From JBGLNJ01 sp041300525 (lineage in GTDB: Bacteria; Chloroflexota; Anaerolineae; Fen-1058), in the NCBI GenBank assembly GCA_041300525.1, contig JBGLNJ010000001.1, positions 620,001 through 684,000 on the forward strand: DNA of 64,000 nt. Direction: 5' to 3'. How positions within the stretch are numbered: the first letter of the stretch is position 1; the number at the start of each line of letters is the position of its first letter. Of this stretch, positions 8,948-17,302 are shown in pieces. Position numbers and translations under genes: made by a program. Below the pieces are notes generated by a model, which saw only the letters and a program-made list of their open reading frames with translations, had not been told where the DNA came from and ran no database searches.

Positions 8948-10372
8948 TCATGGCTTCCATGTCACCGGAGGCAATGGAGCCGGCATCGCAAAAGGCCCGC
9001 TGCGAAGCAAGTCCAGAAAAGTGGCCCCGGTTCCGTCTACACACTCTCTCAAGCCTTCATACGAAAAGAGAGCCTGACCGGCGGCGCCCATCGCGCGCGC
9101 GGCCTCGATGCGGCCGGCGATTTGATCGAAACTCACGCACGTGGCCGAGGTGGGGCGCACGCCAATGCCCGGCAGCATCCATCGCCCATTGGCCGACGCT
9201 TGAAAGTCCTGCGCCGCCGCTGTCCAGGCAACCACATCGGTGATCAGCGCCGAACTGTACAGCATCGGCGCGATGGCGTCAATCGTCCCGGAAAGCATCC
9301 AGACCTTTGAATCCTGGAAATATCTATCGCGCCCATCTGTGTAGGCCGGCCACACCGCCGCCGAAAGCAGCGCGCTAACGTGGGGCGTCTGCGTGTAAAT
9401 CCGCGCGACGAGCTGTGTGACCTGCTCGCGTTGAAAATCGCCGCGCCAATCGGTGAACGTCAAGGTCGGGCTGATGTGTACAGCCTGGCTGAACGCCGCC
9501 ATCGTGAACGGGTCGTACGAATACTCTGGGCCAGGGTAGCGTACGTTGTCGAGGTGAATGCCATCCAGCGCATAATGCGAAAGGAGATAGGCGGTGACGC
9601 TCACGACGGAATCCTGCACCGCCGGCGCCGCCGGAGACGCCCAAACGTATTGGTTGTAGGTGATGGGCATGTAATGTGTGAGACTATCGTACACGCGCCA
9701 CGTGTATCCTAGATGATAAATGCCATGATTCGTCGGCCCGTACGTCAACTGATTCAGCCACTGGAGCGGCGTAATGTCCAGCGTCGGCGTGAGGAGACCG
9801 TAGGTTAAAGTGGGCGGATTCAAGGGCGCGGGCGGCGCTTGCCACGCCGGATAGACATTGAGGTAGGCATGAACCGAAATGCCGCTGGCATGCGCCAGCG
9901 AAATCATCGTCGCCAGCGGGTCCCAACCCGGGTCACGCCCCAGTGAAGGCCCCGTCGTCCCGGTCAACCGCGAGGCCCACGGTTCCGGCCCCGGCGTATA
10001 GTATGCATCGCCCGCGCCGCGCACCTGGAAAAAGATCGTGTTAAAGTTAGCGCGCGCCGCATCACTCACGACACGCTGCACATCGGCCACGGTTGGCGTG
10101 ATGCCGAAGCTGATCCAGTCGTAGCGCGTCACCCACAGCGCGCGCACTTCGCGGCGGAGAGGGTAGCTCCGCATCACTAGCGGCAAGTAAATCGGGAAGG
10201 ACAATGTGATGGTGCCGGTTCCACTCAATGGTTCAACACAAGGCCCTTCTCGCTCGTCGGGGGGCGCACTGCCCCGCGCAACCGGCACATTCGCCAACAA
10301 CGCGACGACCAGAACTGCCGCGCCCAACAGCAACCCCAATACGGCCCCTCGGCGCAGGACCCGTGTTTTCAT
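8948..10372 (-). CDS. GHL10-type glycoside hydrolase-like secreted protein
   Basis: After an N-terminal signal/anchor segment (RRGAVLGLLLGAAVLVVALLA) comes a TIM-barrel domain with EVRALWVTRYDW, FNTIFFQVRGAGDAYY, DPLATMISLAHASGISVHAYLNVYPAW and LDGIHLDNVRYPG. This is the GHL10 (DUF187, YngK-like) family, secreted enzymes thought to act on peptidoglycan or other glycans. The length of 474 residues is normal. The ATG at 10372 is preferred over 10387 because GGGAGATGGAG immediately precedes it. A TATACT at 10399-10394 on the minus strand could be its -10. Substrate is unknown. Confidence 0.85.
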   Translation of the reverse strand: MKTRVLRRGAVLGLLLGAAVLVVALLANVPVARGSAPPDEREGPCVEPLSGTGTITLSFPIYLPLVMRSYPLRREVRALWVTRYDWISFGITPTVADVQRVVSDAARANFNTIFFQVRGAGDAYYTPGPEPWASRLTGTTGPSLGRDPGWDPLATMISLAHASGISVHAYLNVYPAWQAPPAPLNPPTLTYGLLTPTLDITPLQWLNQLTYGPTNHGIYHLGYTWRVYDSLTHYMPITYNQYVWASPAAPAVQDSVVSVTAYLLSHYALDGIHLDNVRYPGPEYSYDPFTMAAFSQAVHISPTLTFTDWRGDFQREQVTQLVARIYTQTPHVSALLSAAVWPAYTDGRDRYFQDSKVWMLSGTIDAIAPMLYSSALITDVVAWTAAAQDFQASANGRWMLPGIGVRPTSATCVSFDQIAGRIEAARAMGAAGQALFSYEGLRECVDGTGATFLDLLRSGPFAMPAPLPPVTWKP

Positions 10373-10483
10373 ATCTCCATCTCCCATGCGCCAGTATACC
10401 TCACCCTCGCCTAGCGCGCCTGAGCATTACGTCGTTTTTGCGTATCACATACCAGTGCTATAATCTGTGGTGGAGAAAACTTG

Positions 10484-11758
10484 ATGGCAACCGACCTGCG
10501 CGACAAGCTGCGCCAGCTCGGCGTGACCAAAGGGAGCGCGCATCTCAAGCCTCCGGCCCATCCCCAAGGACGCCGCAGCCATCCTATCGAGAAATTATTC
10601 GACGGTCAAGTCGTGGAATCCACGTTGGGTCGAGCGTTCCTCGTGGAAGAACGCTACGCGCCCGATCACCCGCACGGCCACGCGCGGCTGGCCGGGTTCC
10701 TCGAACAACACGCCGGCATTGCCGCGCAACTGGGACGCGAACCCGCACTGGCCCCAGTGGACCTGAGCCGCTGTGTCTTTCTGGATACCGAAACGACGGG
10801 ACTGGCTGGCGGCACCGGCACGCTGGCTTTCCTGGTCGGCATCGGCTCGTTTGAGGGTAAAGCCTTTTGCATCCGCCAGTTCTTTCTGCGTGACCCGGAC
10901 GAAGAAGCTGCCATGCTGGCCGCACTCTCCGAGCGAATGGAGGACGGCCAGGCCATTGTGACTTTTAACGGGCGTGGGTTCGACCTGCCACTGCTCCAGG
11001 CGCGGTATGTGCTGGCCCGCCTGCGCCCGGCATGGCTGGCGCTGCCGCACCTCGACCTGCTCATGCCCGCGCGGCGTGTATGGCGCGACCGGCTGCCTTC
11101 GTGCGCGCTTTCGTCGCTCGAAGCGAACGTCCTGGGCGTGCAGCGCGAGCAAGACGACGTGCCCGGCTATCTCATCCCGCACATGTACCTGGAATATTTG
11201 CAGACCGGCGACGCGCGAGAAATGCCACGCGTGATGTACCACAACCGGCAGGATATCCTGTCTATGGTCACGTTGGCGGCGCAACTCTGCCAGACGTTTT
11301 CCGACCCGTTGACTGCCGAGTCCATTGACCCTGCCGACTTGGTCAGCCTGGGCAAGTGGTACGATGATCTGAACATGCCAGTCGAAGCCGAGCGCGCCTG
11401 GCGTGCGTCGCTGCAACGCGAGTTGCCCGCCACGTCACGCGCAACCGCCCTCGCGCGGTTAGGCGCTTTGCTCAAGCGCCAGGACCGCCGCTCGGAAGCC
11501 ATCGTCGCGTGGGAACAACTGGCCCAGGCTGGCGAGTGGGATGTGACGGCTCATGTCGAGCTTGCCAAGCACTGGGAATGGCGCGCGGGCGACCTGGGTC
11601 AGGCGATAGTCTGGACACAAGCCGCGCAGCAAATCGTCGCCACCTGGCCGCGCGGCTATGCGCGCGACCTGACCCGCGCGCAACTGGCCCACCGCCTGGA
11701 GCGTTTGATGGCCAAACGTGAACGGGCAAAAGTCGCTAACACCCCAGGAGAAGCATAA
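10484..11758 (+). CDS. RNase H-like (DEDD) exonuclease domain protein, YprB type
   Basis: The N-terminal two-thirds is a DEDD-type 3'-5' exonuclease fold: FLDTETTGL (DxE, near residue 100), VTFNGRGFDLPLL, and YHNRQDILSM. The C-terminal third (VSLGKWYDDL to AIVAWEQLAQ) looks like TPR helices. This matches the RNase_H_2/YprB-like family, probably an RNA or DNA nuclease; the substrate is not established. The ATG at 10484 follows GGTGGAG (10469-10475) and a TATAAT at 10459-10464. It is divergent from the GHL10 gene, with which it shares a 110-bp promoter region. Confidence 0.85.
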   Translation: MATDLRDKLRQLGVTKGSAHLKPPAHPQGRRSHPIEKLFDGQVVESTLGRAFLVEERYAPDHPHGHARLAGFLEQHAGIAAQLGREPALAPVDLSRCVFLDTETTGLAGGTGTLAFLVGIGSFEGKAFCIRQFFLRDPDEEAAMLAALSERMEDGQAIVTFNGRGFDLPLLQARYVLARLRPAWLALPHLDLLMPARRVWRDRLPSCALSSLEANVLGVQREQDDVPGYLIPHMYLEYLQTGDAREMPRVMYHNRQDILSMVTLAAQLCQTFSDPLTAESIDPADLVSLGKWYDDLNMPVEAERAWRASLQRELPATSRATALARLGALLKRQDRRSEAIVAWEQLAQAGEWDVTAHVELAKHWEWRAGDLGQAIVWTQAAQQIVATWPRGYARDLTRAQLAHRLERLMAKRERAKVANTPGEA

Positions 11759-12020
11759 CGCGCCGGGTGAGATGAGCAACGCATGCGCCCAATGCAACCG
11801 TCATGGAGTTGCCACACAATACCAACAATGCGCCGGGTGTTTTAGGGTATCATAGTGAATTGATTCTGAGTTAGTTTGCCCGTACCCGGCCCACACAGGG
11901 AAAAGGCAACTGCTCAGTCGCTCTTGCGAAGGGTGAGTCGTTGCCGAAAAAGATGGAAAGCGACCGTTTACTCTCACTCACAACCAAAGAAAGAATTTTC
12001 GCGGACCGGGAGGACTTGGG

Positions 12021-13124
12021 ATGAGTCAACGTATTCTCGTGGTGGACGACGATCAAGATGCCCTGACCCTGATCGGGCTGACACTCAAGCGACAGAAGTT
12101 CGAAGTGATCAAAGCCCTGAGCGGCCCGCAAGCGCTCGGTCTCTTGGCTCAAGAACTGCCGGACCTGATCATTCTGGACGTCATGATGCCGCAGATGGAC
12201 GGCTATGAGGTCTGCCGGCACATCAAGGCCAATCCGCGCACCGCGCACGTGCCGGTCGTCATGCTCACCGCCAGGGCGCAAACCGATAGCCAGGTGGAAG
12301 CCTTCCGGGCCGGGGCCGACGATTACATCACCAAACCGGTTCGTCCGAGTGAATTGGTCGCGCGCGTCCAGGCCGTGCTGGAAGGTTCGACGAACGCGTC
12401 CGAGGCGCAACTCGCGCGGGTGATCTCAGTGACTGGAGCCAAAGGCGGCGTGGGCGCGACCACGCTGGCCGTCAACCTGGCCTTGGCGCTGGCAGCGCAA
12501 GCGCGCACCATCCTGGTGGATTTGGAGCCGAACGGCATGGCGGCCACGCATCTGGGGCTCGTACCACACCACGGGCTGGGCGACCTTTCGGTGCGCGCCA
12601 CTGACGAGATAGATCAGGCGAGCATCGAAGCAGCCTTGACGCCTCACCTCAGCGGGCTGCAACTTATCGCCGCCGCCGAGCATCCTCTGAATCCTGCTCA
12701 GGCCGGCGCGATCCTCAATAACCTGCTCGCCATTTGCGATGTATGCCTGTTTGATTTGGGGTCCAAGCTCAGCCCGGCTGCCCGCACCATCGCCCAACGC
12801 AGCCATCACTTTGTCCTGGCGTTAGATGCGGACCGGATCGCATTGGCCCAGACGAACCGGATGATACAGAGCCTGAGCCAAATGGGCCTGCCTGGCAATG
12901 CCTTGAAGCTGGTTTGGATCAACCGCCTGGGCATCTCACCCGACATGGCTGGGCCGGCCATCCGCGCCGTGATCGGACATGACTTGGCGGCGACGATTGA
13001 GCCGGCGGGCGAGGCAATGTATCAAGCCCTCGAACAAGGCCAGCCGCTTATCGCAAATCAGCACGATCACCCCGTCGCAGTCCAGATGCGCGCGCTAGCC
13101 GCCTCGCTGCTGCGTGACGTTTGA
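12021..13124 (+). CDS. cpaE: Response regulator-MinD-like ATPase, CpaE/TadZ family
   Basis: An N-terminal receiver domain (residues 1-120; acidic pair in VVDDDQD, phospho-acceptor in LIILDVMMPQMDG, K in YITKPVR) is followed by a MinD/ParA-like ATPase with a deviant Walker A, KGGVGATTLAVNLA (near residue 139). That fusion defines CpaE/TadZ, which places Tad pilus machinery at the pole. Unlike classic CpaE, the receiver appears fully equipped for phosphorylation. GGGAGG lies upstream of the ATG. A cpaF gene follows directly, but no tadB/tadC or pilin gene is present, so the pair may serve a Tad system elsewhere. Confidence 0.88.
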   Translation: MSQRILVVDDDQDALTLIGLTLKRQKFEVIKALSGPQALGLLAQELPDLIILDVMMPQMDGYEVCRHIKANPRTAHVPVVMLTARAQTDSQVEAFRAGADDYITKPVRPSELVARVQAVLEGSTNASEAQLARVISVTGAKGGVGATTLAVNLALALAAQARTILVDLEPNGMAATHLGLVPHHGLGDLSVRATDEIDQASIEAALTPHLSGLQLIAAAEHPLNPAQAGAILNNLLAICDVCLFDLGSKLSPAARTIAQRSHHFVLALDADRIALAQTNRMIQSLSQMGLPGNALKLVWINRLGISPDMAGPAIRAVIGHDLAATIEPAGEAMYQALEQGQPLIANQHDHPVAVQMRALAASLLRDV

Positions 13125-13212
13125 CCTCACGATTGCGCTTGCAGCACAGCCCGATCTTGGCGATCCAGCCTTGCCACGCTGCCAGCCTGACCTACAAAGG
13201 ATTGATCAAAAG

Positions 13213-14550
13213 ATGATGAATGGTTCCCGCCCCCCGGACTCGGCCGCTGTGCCCTCTCTCTCGCCCGAACATTTTGGGCGACTGTGCGATTGGGCGATTG
13301 CCCAGATCAGGCCGATGGTGGACGCTTCCCATCGCGGCATCACCGACGTCAACGTGCAATGGTTGACCGGTCACCTCTCACGGTTGGTGCAGCAGGCCGG
13401 CGCGCCCGTCTCCGGCGATGACTGGAACAGGCTGGTTGATATCGTCTCCGACGAGGTCATTGGCTATGGGCCGATTGGGCCGTACCTGCGCGATCCTACC
13501 ATCACCGAAGTGATGGTCAATGGCGCACACCTGATTTACATCGAGCGCAACGGCAAGCTGGTCGAAGCCGACGCGTGCTACCGCGATGAAGCGCACGTCA
13601 TGCAAGCGGTCGAAAACATCATTTCGCCATTGGGGCGCAGAGTGGATCGCGGCCAACCCCTCGTGGACGCGCGCCTGCCCGACGGCAGCCGCGTGAACGT
13701 CATCATCCCGCCCTGCGCGCTCAACGGCATCACCGTCACGATTCGCAAGTTTCCCTCCAAACGCATCACCATCGAGGACTTGGTGGGGTTTGGCAGCCTC
13801 ACGTCGCAGATGGCCGAATTTCTCAGAGCTTGCGTGATGGCGCGCTTGAACATCATCGTGTCCGGCGGCACCGGCTCCGGCAAGACGACGTTGCTGAACG
13901 TGATCTCGTCCTTCATCCCGGAAGATGAGCGCATCTGCACCGTCGAAGACGCCGCCGAGCTGCAACTTCACCAAAAGCACGTGGTGCGGATGGAGACCGC
14001 GCCGGCATTGACCGACGGGACCGGCCAGGTGACCATCCGAGACCTGGTGCGGAACGCGTTGCGCATGAGGCCGGAGCGAATCGTCGTCGGCGAGGTGCGC
14101 GGCGGCGAGGCGCTGGACATGCTGCAGGCGATGAACACGGGCCACGACGGATCGCTGACGACCGTTCACTCCAACAGCCCGCGCGATGCCATCGCCCGAC
14201 TGGAAACACTGGTACTGATGGCGGGATTCGATCTGCCGATCCGCGTCGTGCGCACACAGATTGCTGCGGCCGTCAACCTGATCGTGCAGCAAGAACGCCT
14301 GCGCGACGGCGCACGCAAAGTCACGCGTGTGACAGAGGTGCAGGGACTCGAAGGCGAAAACGTCGTCTTGCAGGATATTTTCATTTACCAGGCCGTGGCC
14401 GTCAGCGAGTCGGGCAAGGTGGAAGGCACGATGAAGCCGACCGGCATGAGGCCGAGTTTTTCGCCGCGCCTGGAAAAGGCCGGGTTCAAGCTTTCCGGCG
14501 ACATCTTTGGCGCCAACACCATGACGCTGGAACCGCAACGACGGCGGTAA
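13213..14550 (+). CDS. cpaF: Tad/type IV secretion ATPase, CpaF/TadA family
   Basis: This 445-residue secretion ATPase has the N-terminal domain (IGYGPIGPYLRDPTITEVMVNG), Walker A SGGTGSGKTTLL, an Asp box (CTVEDAAELQL), Walker B ERIVVGEVRGGEALDML and a His box (GHDGSLTTVHSNSP). These mark the CpaF/TadA motor that powers Tad pilus assembly. The frame is open to a GTG at 13114 that overlaps the cpaE stop. I prefer the ATG at 13213, which has AAAGGA upstream, but the GTG start is possible. It is co-transcribed with cpaE. Confidence 0.92.
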   Translation: MMNGSRPPDSAAVPSLSPEHFGRLCDWAIAQIRPMVDASHRGITDVNVQWLTGHLSRLVQQAGAPVSGDDWNRLVDIVSDEVIGYGPIGPYLRDPTITEVMVNGAHLIYIERNGKLVEADACYRDEAHVMQAVENIISPLGRRVDRGQPLVDARLPDGSRVNVIIPPCALNGITVTIRKFPSKRITIEDLVGFGSLTSQMAEFLRACVMARLNIIVSGGTGSGKTTLLNVISSFIPEDERICTVEDAAELQLHQKHVVRMETAPALTDGTGQVTIRDLVRNALRMRPERIVVGEVRGGEALDMLQAMNTGHDGSLTTVHSNSPRDAIARLETLVLMAGFDLPIRVVRTQIAAAVNLIVQQERLRDGARKVTRVTEVQGLEGENVVLQDIFIYQAVAVSESGKVEGTMKPTGMRPSFSPRLEKAGFKLSGDIFGANTMTLEPQRRR

Positions 14551-14557
14551 CACCCGC

Positions 14558-14585
14558 TTGGCATTTGCGCCGAATGGCATATAAT
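14558..14585 (+). promoter_or_regulatory. Promoter for a leaderless DUF192 mRNA
   Basis: TTGGCA (14558-14563), a 16-bp spacer and TATAAT (14580-14585) make a near-consensus promoter. The first good ATG (14592) lies only 7 bases past the -10, where transcription should start, so the mRNA would be leaderless. Confidence 0.65.
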
Positions 14586-14591
14586 TACGGC

Positions 14592-14945
14592 ATGGTCGAG
14601 AACCGCACGCAGGGCAAGGTGGTGCTGGCTCGCGTCAGATGGTGCACGAGTTTTCTGTGCCGCCTGCGCGGGCTGATGTTCCGCCGCCACCTGGCCCCGG
14701 ACGAAGGACTGCTTCTCGTCGAAGGTAGAGCCAGCATTGCAGCGACGGCTATTCACATGTTCTTTGTCTTTTTCCCCATTGCCGCCATTTGGCTGGACGA
14801 TTCATTTTGCGTGGTAGATGCGAAACTCGCGCGGCCTTTCCGCCCGTTTTACGCGCCGCGCGAGCCGGCTCGCTACGTCCTGGAGGCGGTGCCGGCGTTG
14901 CTGGACCAGGTCGCCATCGGCGATCAACTCCACATAGCAAAGTAG
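14592..14945 (+). CDS. DUF192 family protein
   Basis: The 117-residue product has the DUF192 signature: MVENRTQGKVVLARVRW, then CRLRGLMFRR, GLLLVEGR, IHMFFVFFPIAAIWLD and a C-terminal VLEAVPALLDQVAIGDQL. DUF192 proteins are small beta-barrels of unknown function, often exported; this one has no signal peptide. The ATG at 14592 is chosen over an in-frame ATG at 14565 because the -10 hexamer at 14580-14585 lies between them. A hairpin at about 14951-14985 (GCATCCC with GGGATGC) follows the gene. Confidence 0.85.
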   Translation: MVENRTQGKVVLARVRWCTSFLCRLRGLMFRRHLAPDEGLLLVEGRASIAATAIHMFFVFFPIAAIWLDDSFCVVDAKLARPFRPFYAPREPARYVLEAVPALLDQVAIGDQLHIAK

Positions 14946-15008
14946 CAGGCGCATCCCAATGCGCCAGCAGGCGGCATCGGGATGCTGCCCTTTGCAAAGA
15001 GGTAAGGG

Positions 15009-16307
15009 ATGATTCTTCGCAGGATGTGCGCCTGGGCGCTGGCGCTAGCAATGCTCGTGCTGCCCATGATGAATGTCACGCCCGCGGCGGCTGAAGCCGT
15101 TCCACCGGCCGCCGGTTCAACCGCCAACTATACCGTTCGCGCGGGCGACACGTTGTTCAGCATCGCCACGCGCTATCACACGAGCGTGGCGGCATTGGCG
15201 CAGCTCAACGGCATCGTCAATCCGACGATGATTTACGTCGGGCAGCCGCTCACCGTGCCGGCTGCGCCCGCCGCGCCTATTGCTCCGACTCCAACCGCTA
15301 TCGCCCAGCCTAACCCTGCCGGCGACATGGTCTATACGGTGCAGCCCGGCGAGACGCTGTTCCGCATCGCGCTCAAGTATGGCACAACCGCCTGGACGCT
15401 GGCGACGTACAACAAGCTCGACAGCCCCAGTATGGTTTACGCCGGTCAACGGCTCTTGATCCCGTCCGGCTCCAAGAACTCGGCCACGGTGCCAGCCGTG
15501 CCCACGCTGCCCGATCCGTTCATCAGCGTGGACATTTCCCCGCTGCCGGTGATCCAGGGCAACACCATCGCCATCACCGTGCTCACCAGCCGCGACGTCT
15601 TGCTCAACTGCACCTTGCTGGATTGGAACGTGTTCTTTGCCAAGGAAGGCAACGCTTATCATGGATTGGTCGGCATCCACGCGATGCAAAAGGCCGGCGT
15701 GTTCCCGCTGACCCTCATCGCCACCGACTCGGATGGCAAGCAGACCGCAATGACGGCCAGCGTTCAGGTGATAGCCGGCAAGTTTGCCTACGAAACCATT
15801 AATGTGCCCCCAGACCGGCAAGCCTTGCTCGCGCCGAATCTGGTCAACGCCGAGCGCGAAAAGCTCTACAAGATATTGAATGTCGTTACCCCAACACGAC
15901 GCTGGAATGGGCTATTCAAGCTCCCAGGTACCGGCAACCTGTCGTCCGTCTTTGGCTCTCGACGCGCGTATGTAGGCGGCGTGTTTGCCTCCTATCACGA
16001 GGGCACAGATATTAACGCTTCGGGAGGCTCGCCTGTCTACGCTCCGGCGGATGGCACTGTGGCGCTGGCAGAGCCTTTGACCGTTCGTGGCAATGCCATC
16101 CTCATAGATCATGGTTGGGGCATCTATTCAGGGCTGTATCACTTGTCCAAGATCGAAGTGAAGGTGGGCCAATTCGTCAGGCAAGGACAGGTCATCGCCA
16201 GGGTCGGCAGCACGGGGCTTTCCACCGGGCCGCATCTGCACTGGGACGTACGTGTGCGTGGGTTGAATGTTGATCCGATGCAGTGGACGAGGAGGATTTT
16301 CCCATGA
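15009..16307 (+). CDS. Secreted LysM x2 + M23 metallopeptidase
   Basis: A signal peptide (residues 1-28) is followed by two LysM domains (YTVRAGDTLFSIATRY near 40; YTVQPGETLFRIALKY near 112), an Ig-like or linker region, and a C-terminal M23/LytM domain. The zinc ligands are visible as SYHEGTDI (HxxxD) and HLHWD. Such proteins bind peptidoglycan through LysM and cut peptide cross-links, or activate amidases when degenerate; here the catalytic motif looks intact. The 432-residue length is usual. The last codons overlap the DUF350 gene start by 4 bases, so the two are coupled. Confidence 0.93.
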   Translation: MILRRMCAWALALAMLVLPMMNVTPAAAEAVPPAAGSTANYTVRAGDTLFSIATRYHTSVAALAQLNGIVNPTMIYVGQPLTVPAAPAAPIAPTPTAIAQPNPAGDMVYTVQPGETLFRIALKYGTTAWTLATYNKLDSPSMVYAGQRLLIPSGSKNSATVPAVPTLPDPFISVDISPLPVIQGNTIAITVLTSRDVLLNCTLLDWNVFFAKEGNAYHGLVGIHAMQKAGVFPLTLIATDSDGKQTAMTASVQVIAGKFAYETINVPPDRQALLAPNLVNAEREKLYKILNVVTPTRRWNGLFKLPGTGNLSSVFGSRRAYVGGVFASYHEGTDINASGGSPVYAPADGTVALAEPLTVRGNAILIDHGWGIYSGLYHLSKIEVKVGQFVRQGQVIARVGSTGLSTGPHLHWDVRVRGLNVDPMQWTRRIFP

Positions 16308-16564
16308 TCTCGTCAGTCTTTCTAAGTGGTGTGCAATTGCTGCTGGCCGTGGTGTTGAGCGCGCTGGCAGCCTATTTGGGCGTATGGCTGTTTAGCCGCG
16401 CCACGCCTGGACTGGACGAATGGGCCGAACTGCGCAAGGGCAACCCGGCCGTGGGTGTGGTGATGGGCGCGGTCGTCGTGGGCGTGGCCATCATCGTGCG
16501 TCCGGCGCTGAACATCGCCTCGCTGCGGCTAGTACCGTGTCTCAAAAGTAATCCGACGGTATAA
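16304..16564 (+). pseudogene. DUF350 membrane protein, truncated by an IS remnant
   Basis: The ATG at 16304 overlaps the stop of the M23 gene. The product starts with a membrane helix (QLLLAVVLSALAAYLGVWLF) and the DUF350 hallmark DEWAELRKGNPAVGV, then a second helix (GAVVVGVAIIV). DUF350 proteins normally have further helices, but here the native sequence ends at about 16530 (LNIASLR). The last nine or so codons lie in IS630-like sequence that supplies the stop. The protein has therefore lost its C-terminal half. Confidence 0.7.
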
Positions 16565-16637
16565 TTGGCTCCTTGCTATCCGTACATTATGTGAGGAGCC
16601 CCAATGAAACCCTGCAAATACGCTATTGACTTGACCC
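16530..16637 (+). mobile_element. IS630-like insertion remnant (end and transposase start)
   Basis: Starting at TA (16530-16531), a ~105-bp block carries TATAAT (16560-16565), GAGGAG (16593-16598) and an ATG (16604) that opens MKPCKYAIDLTP, which resembles an IS630-family transposase N-terminus. After 12 codons the similarity ends and the DUF3307 gene begins in antisense. TA targeting is typical of IS630/Tc1-type elements. The opposite end of the element and most of the transposase are missing. The family assignment is from memory and is the weakest part. Confidence 0.5.
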
Positions 16638-16961
16638 CATCAGCACGAGTGTGATGATGCCAAAGTGCGCCACTTGATCTATCAGGTAGCGGGCTAGAGC
16701 CAAGGCGCCGTTCCCTTGCATCGGGATGCGCTTCCCCAGCCACAACGTCGCCGCGTCAACTGCCGTGTGCGTCAACCCGATGACGAGCGCCCACGGCCAC
16801 CAGCCTGCGTCGAAGGGCAGCGAGAGCAGCCACGTCACGGCCAGCACGATCATGCCATGTGCCAGCACGCCCTTTAGCTCACGGCTCTTCCACCGCGCCA
16901 GGGCATCCCATTGCAGAACATAGTCTCCGACCAGATGTGCCAGGTACATTGCAATGACCAT
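16623..16961 (-). pseudogene. DUF3307 membrane protein, C-terminus lost
   Basis: The 112-residue product begins with the DUF3307 pattern (MVIAMYLAHLVGDYVLQWDALARWKS, with the H/D pair), then LAHGMIVLAVTWLLSL and WALVIGLTHTAVDAATLW, all membrane helices. The native sequence ends at about 16638 (ITLVLM). The last few residues and the stop codon come from the IS-like remnant. The function of DUF3307 is unknown. The gene is convergent with the truncated DUF350 gene, and the same element cut both. Confidence 0.7.
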
Positions 16962-17180
16962 GAGCCACCTCCTTATTTGCTCCTACTATAAGCTATCCGG
17001 CTTGCCTTTGCTATGAAGTGGGTCACACGGCGAAAAAGCCAAGTCAGAGCGCGCACCAGCGGCCGAGTGGACCTCCGATCTCCAACCTCCGACCTCTGCC
17101 ATCCGACTTGCACGAAATGTCATATTGAGAGACAATGCAAGTGTAAGATAAATCACCTTGAAGGCGAATGTTCTTCCAAC

Positions 17181-17259
17181 AAAATGGTAGCGAGACTCCT
17201 CCCGCAGAGTTGAGCGTTCAGCCGCAGAGACGCTCACGGGCAGACTGCGGGAGGCTTTT
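17181..17259 (+). terminator. Branched terminator, possibly a degraded T-box
   Basis: CCTCCCGCAG (17198-17207) pairs perfectly with CTGCGGGAGG (17245-17254) and is followed by CTTTT. An inner stem GAGCGT/ACGCTC (17212-17217, 17230-17235) sits inside. Just 5' is TGGTAGCGAGAC (17185-17196), which would be a T-box core (TGGTACCGCGAGAC-like) with two bases lost. The downstream gene is a pseudogene, so decay of a regulator is plausible. The rest of 16962-17302 shows no gene I can support. Confidence 0.45.
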
Positions 17260-17302
17260 GCGCCGGTTACTTTAGCGAGCTGCCTCGAGGTTTATTAGAG
17301 GA

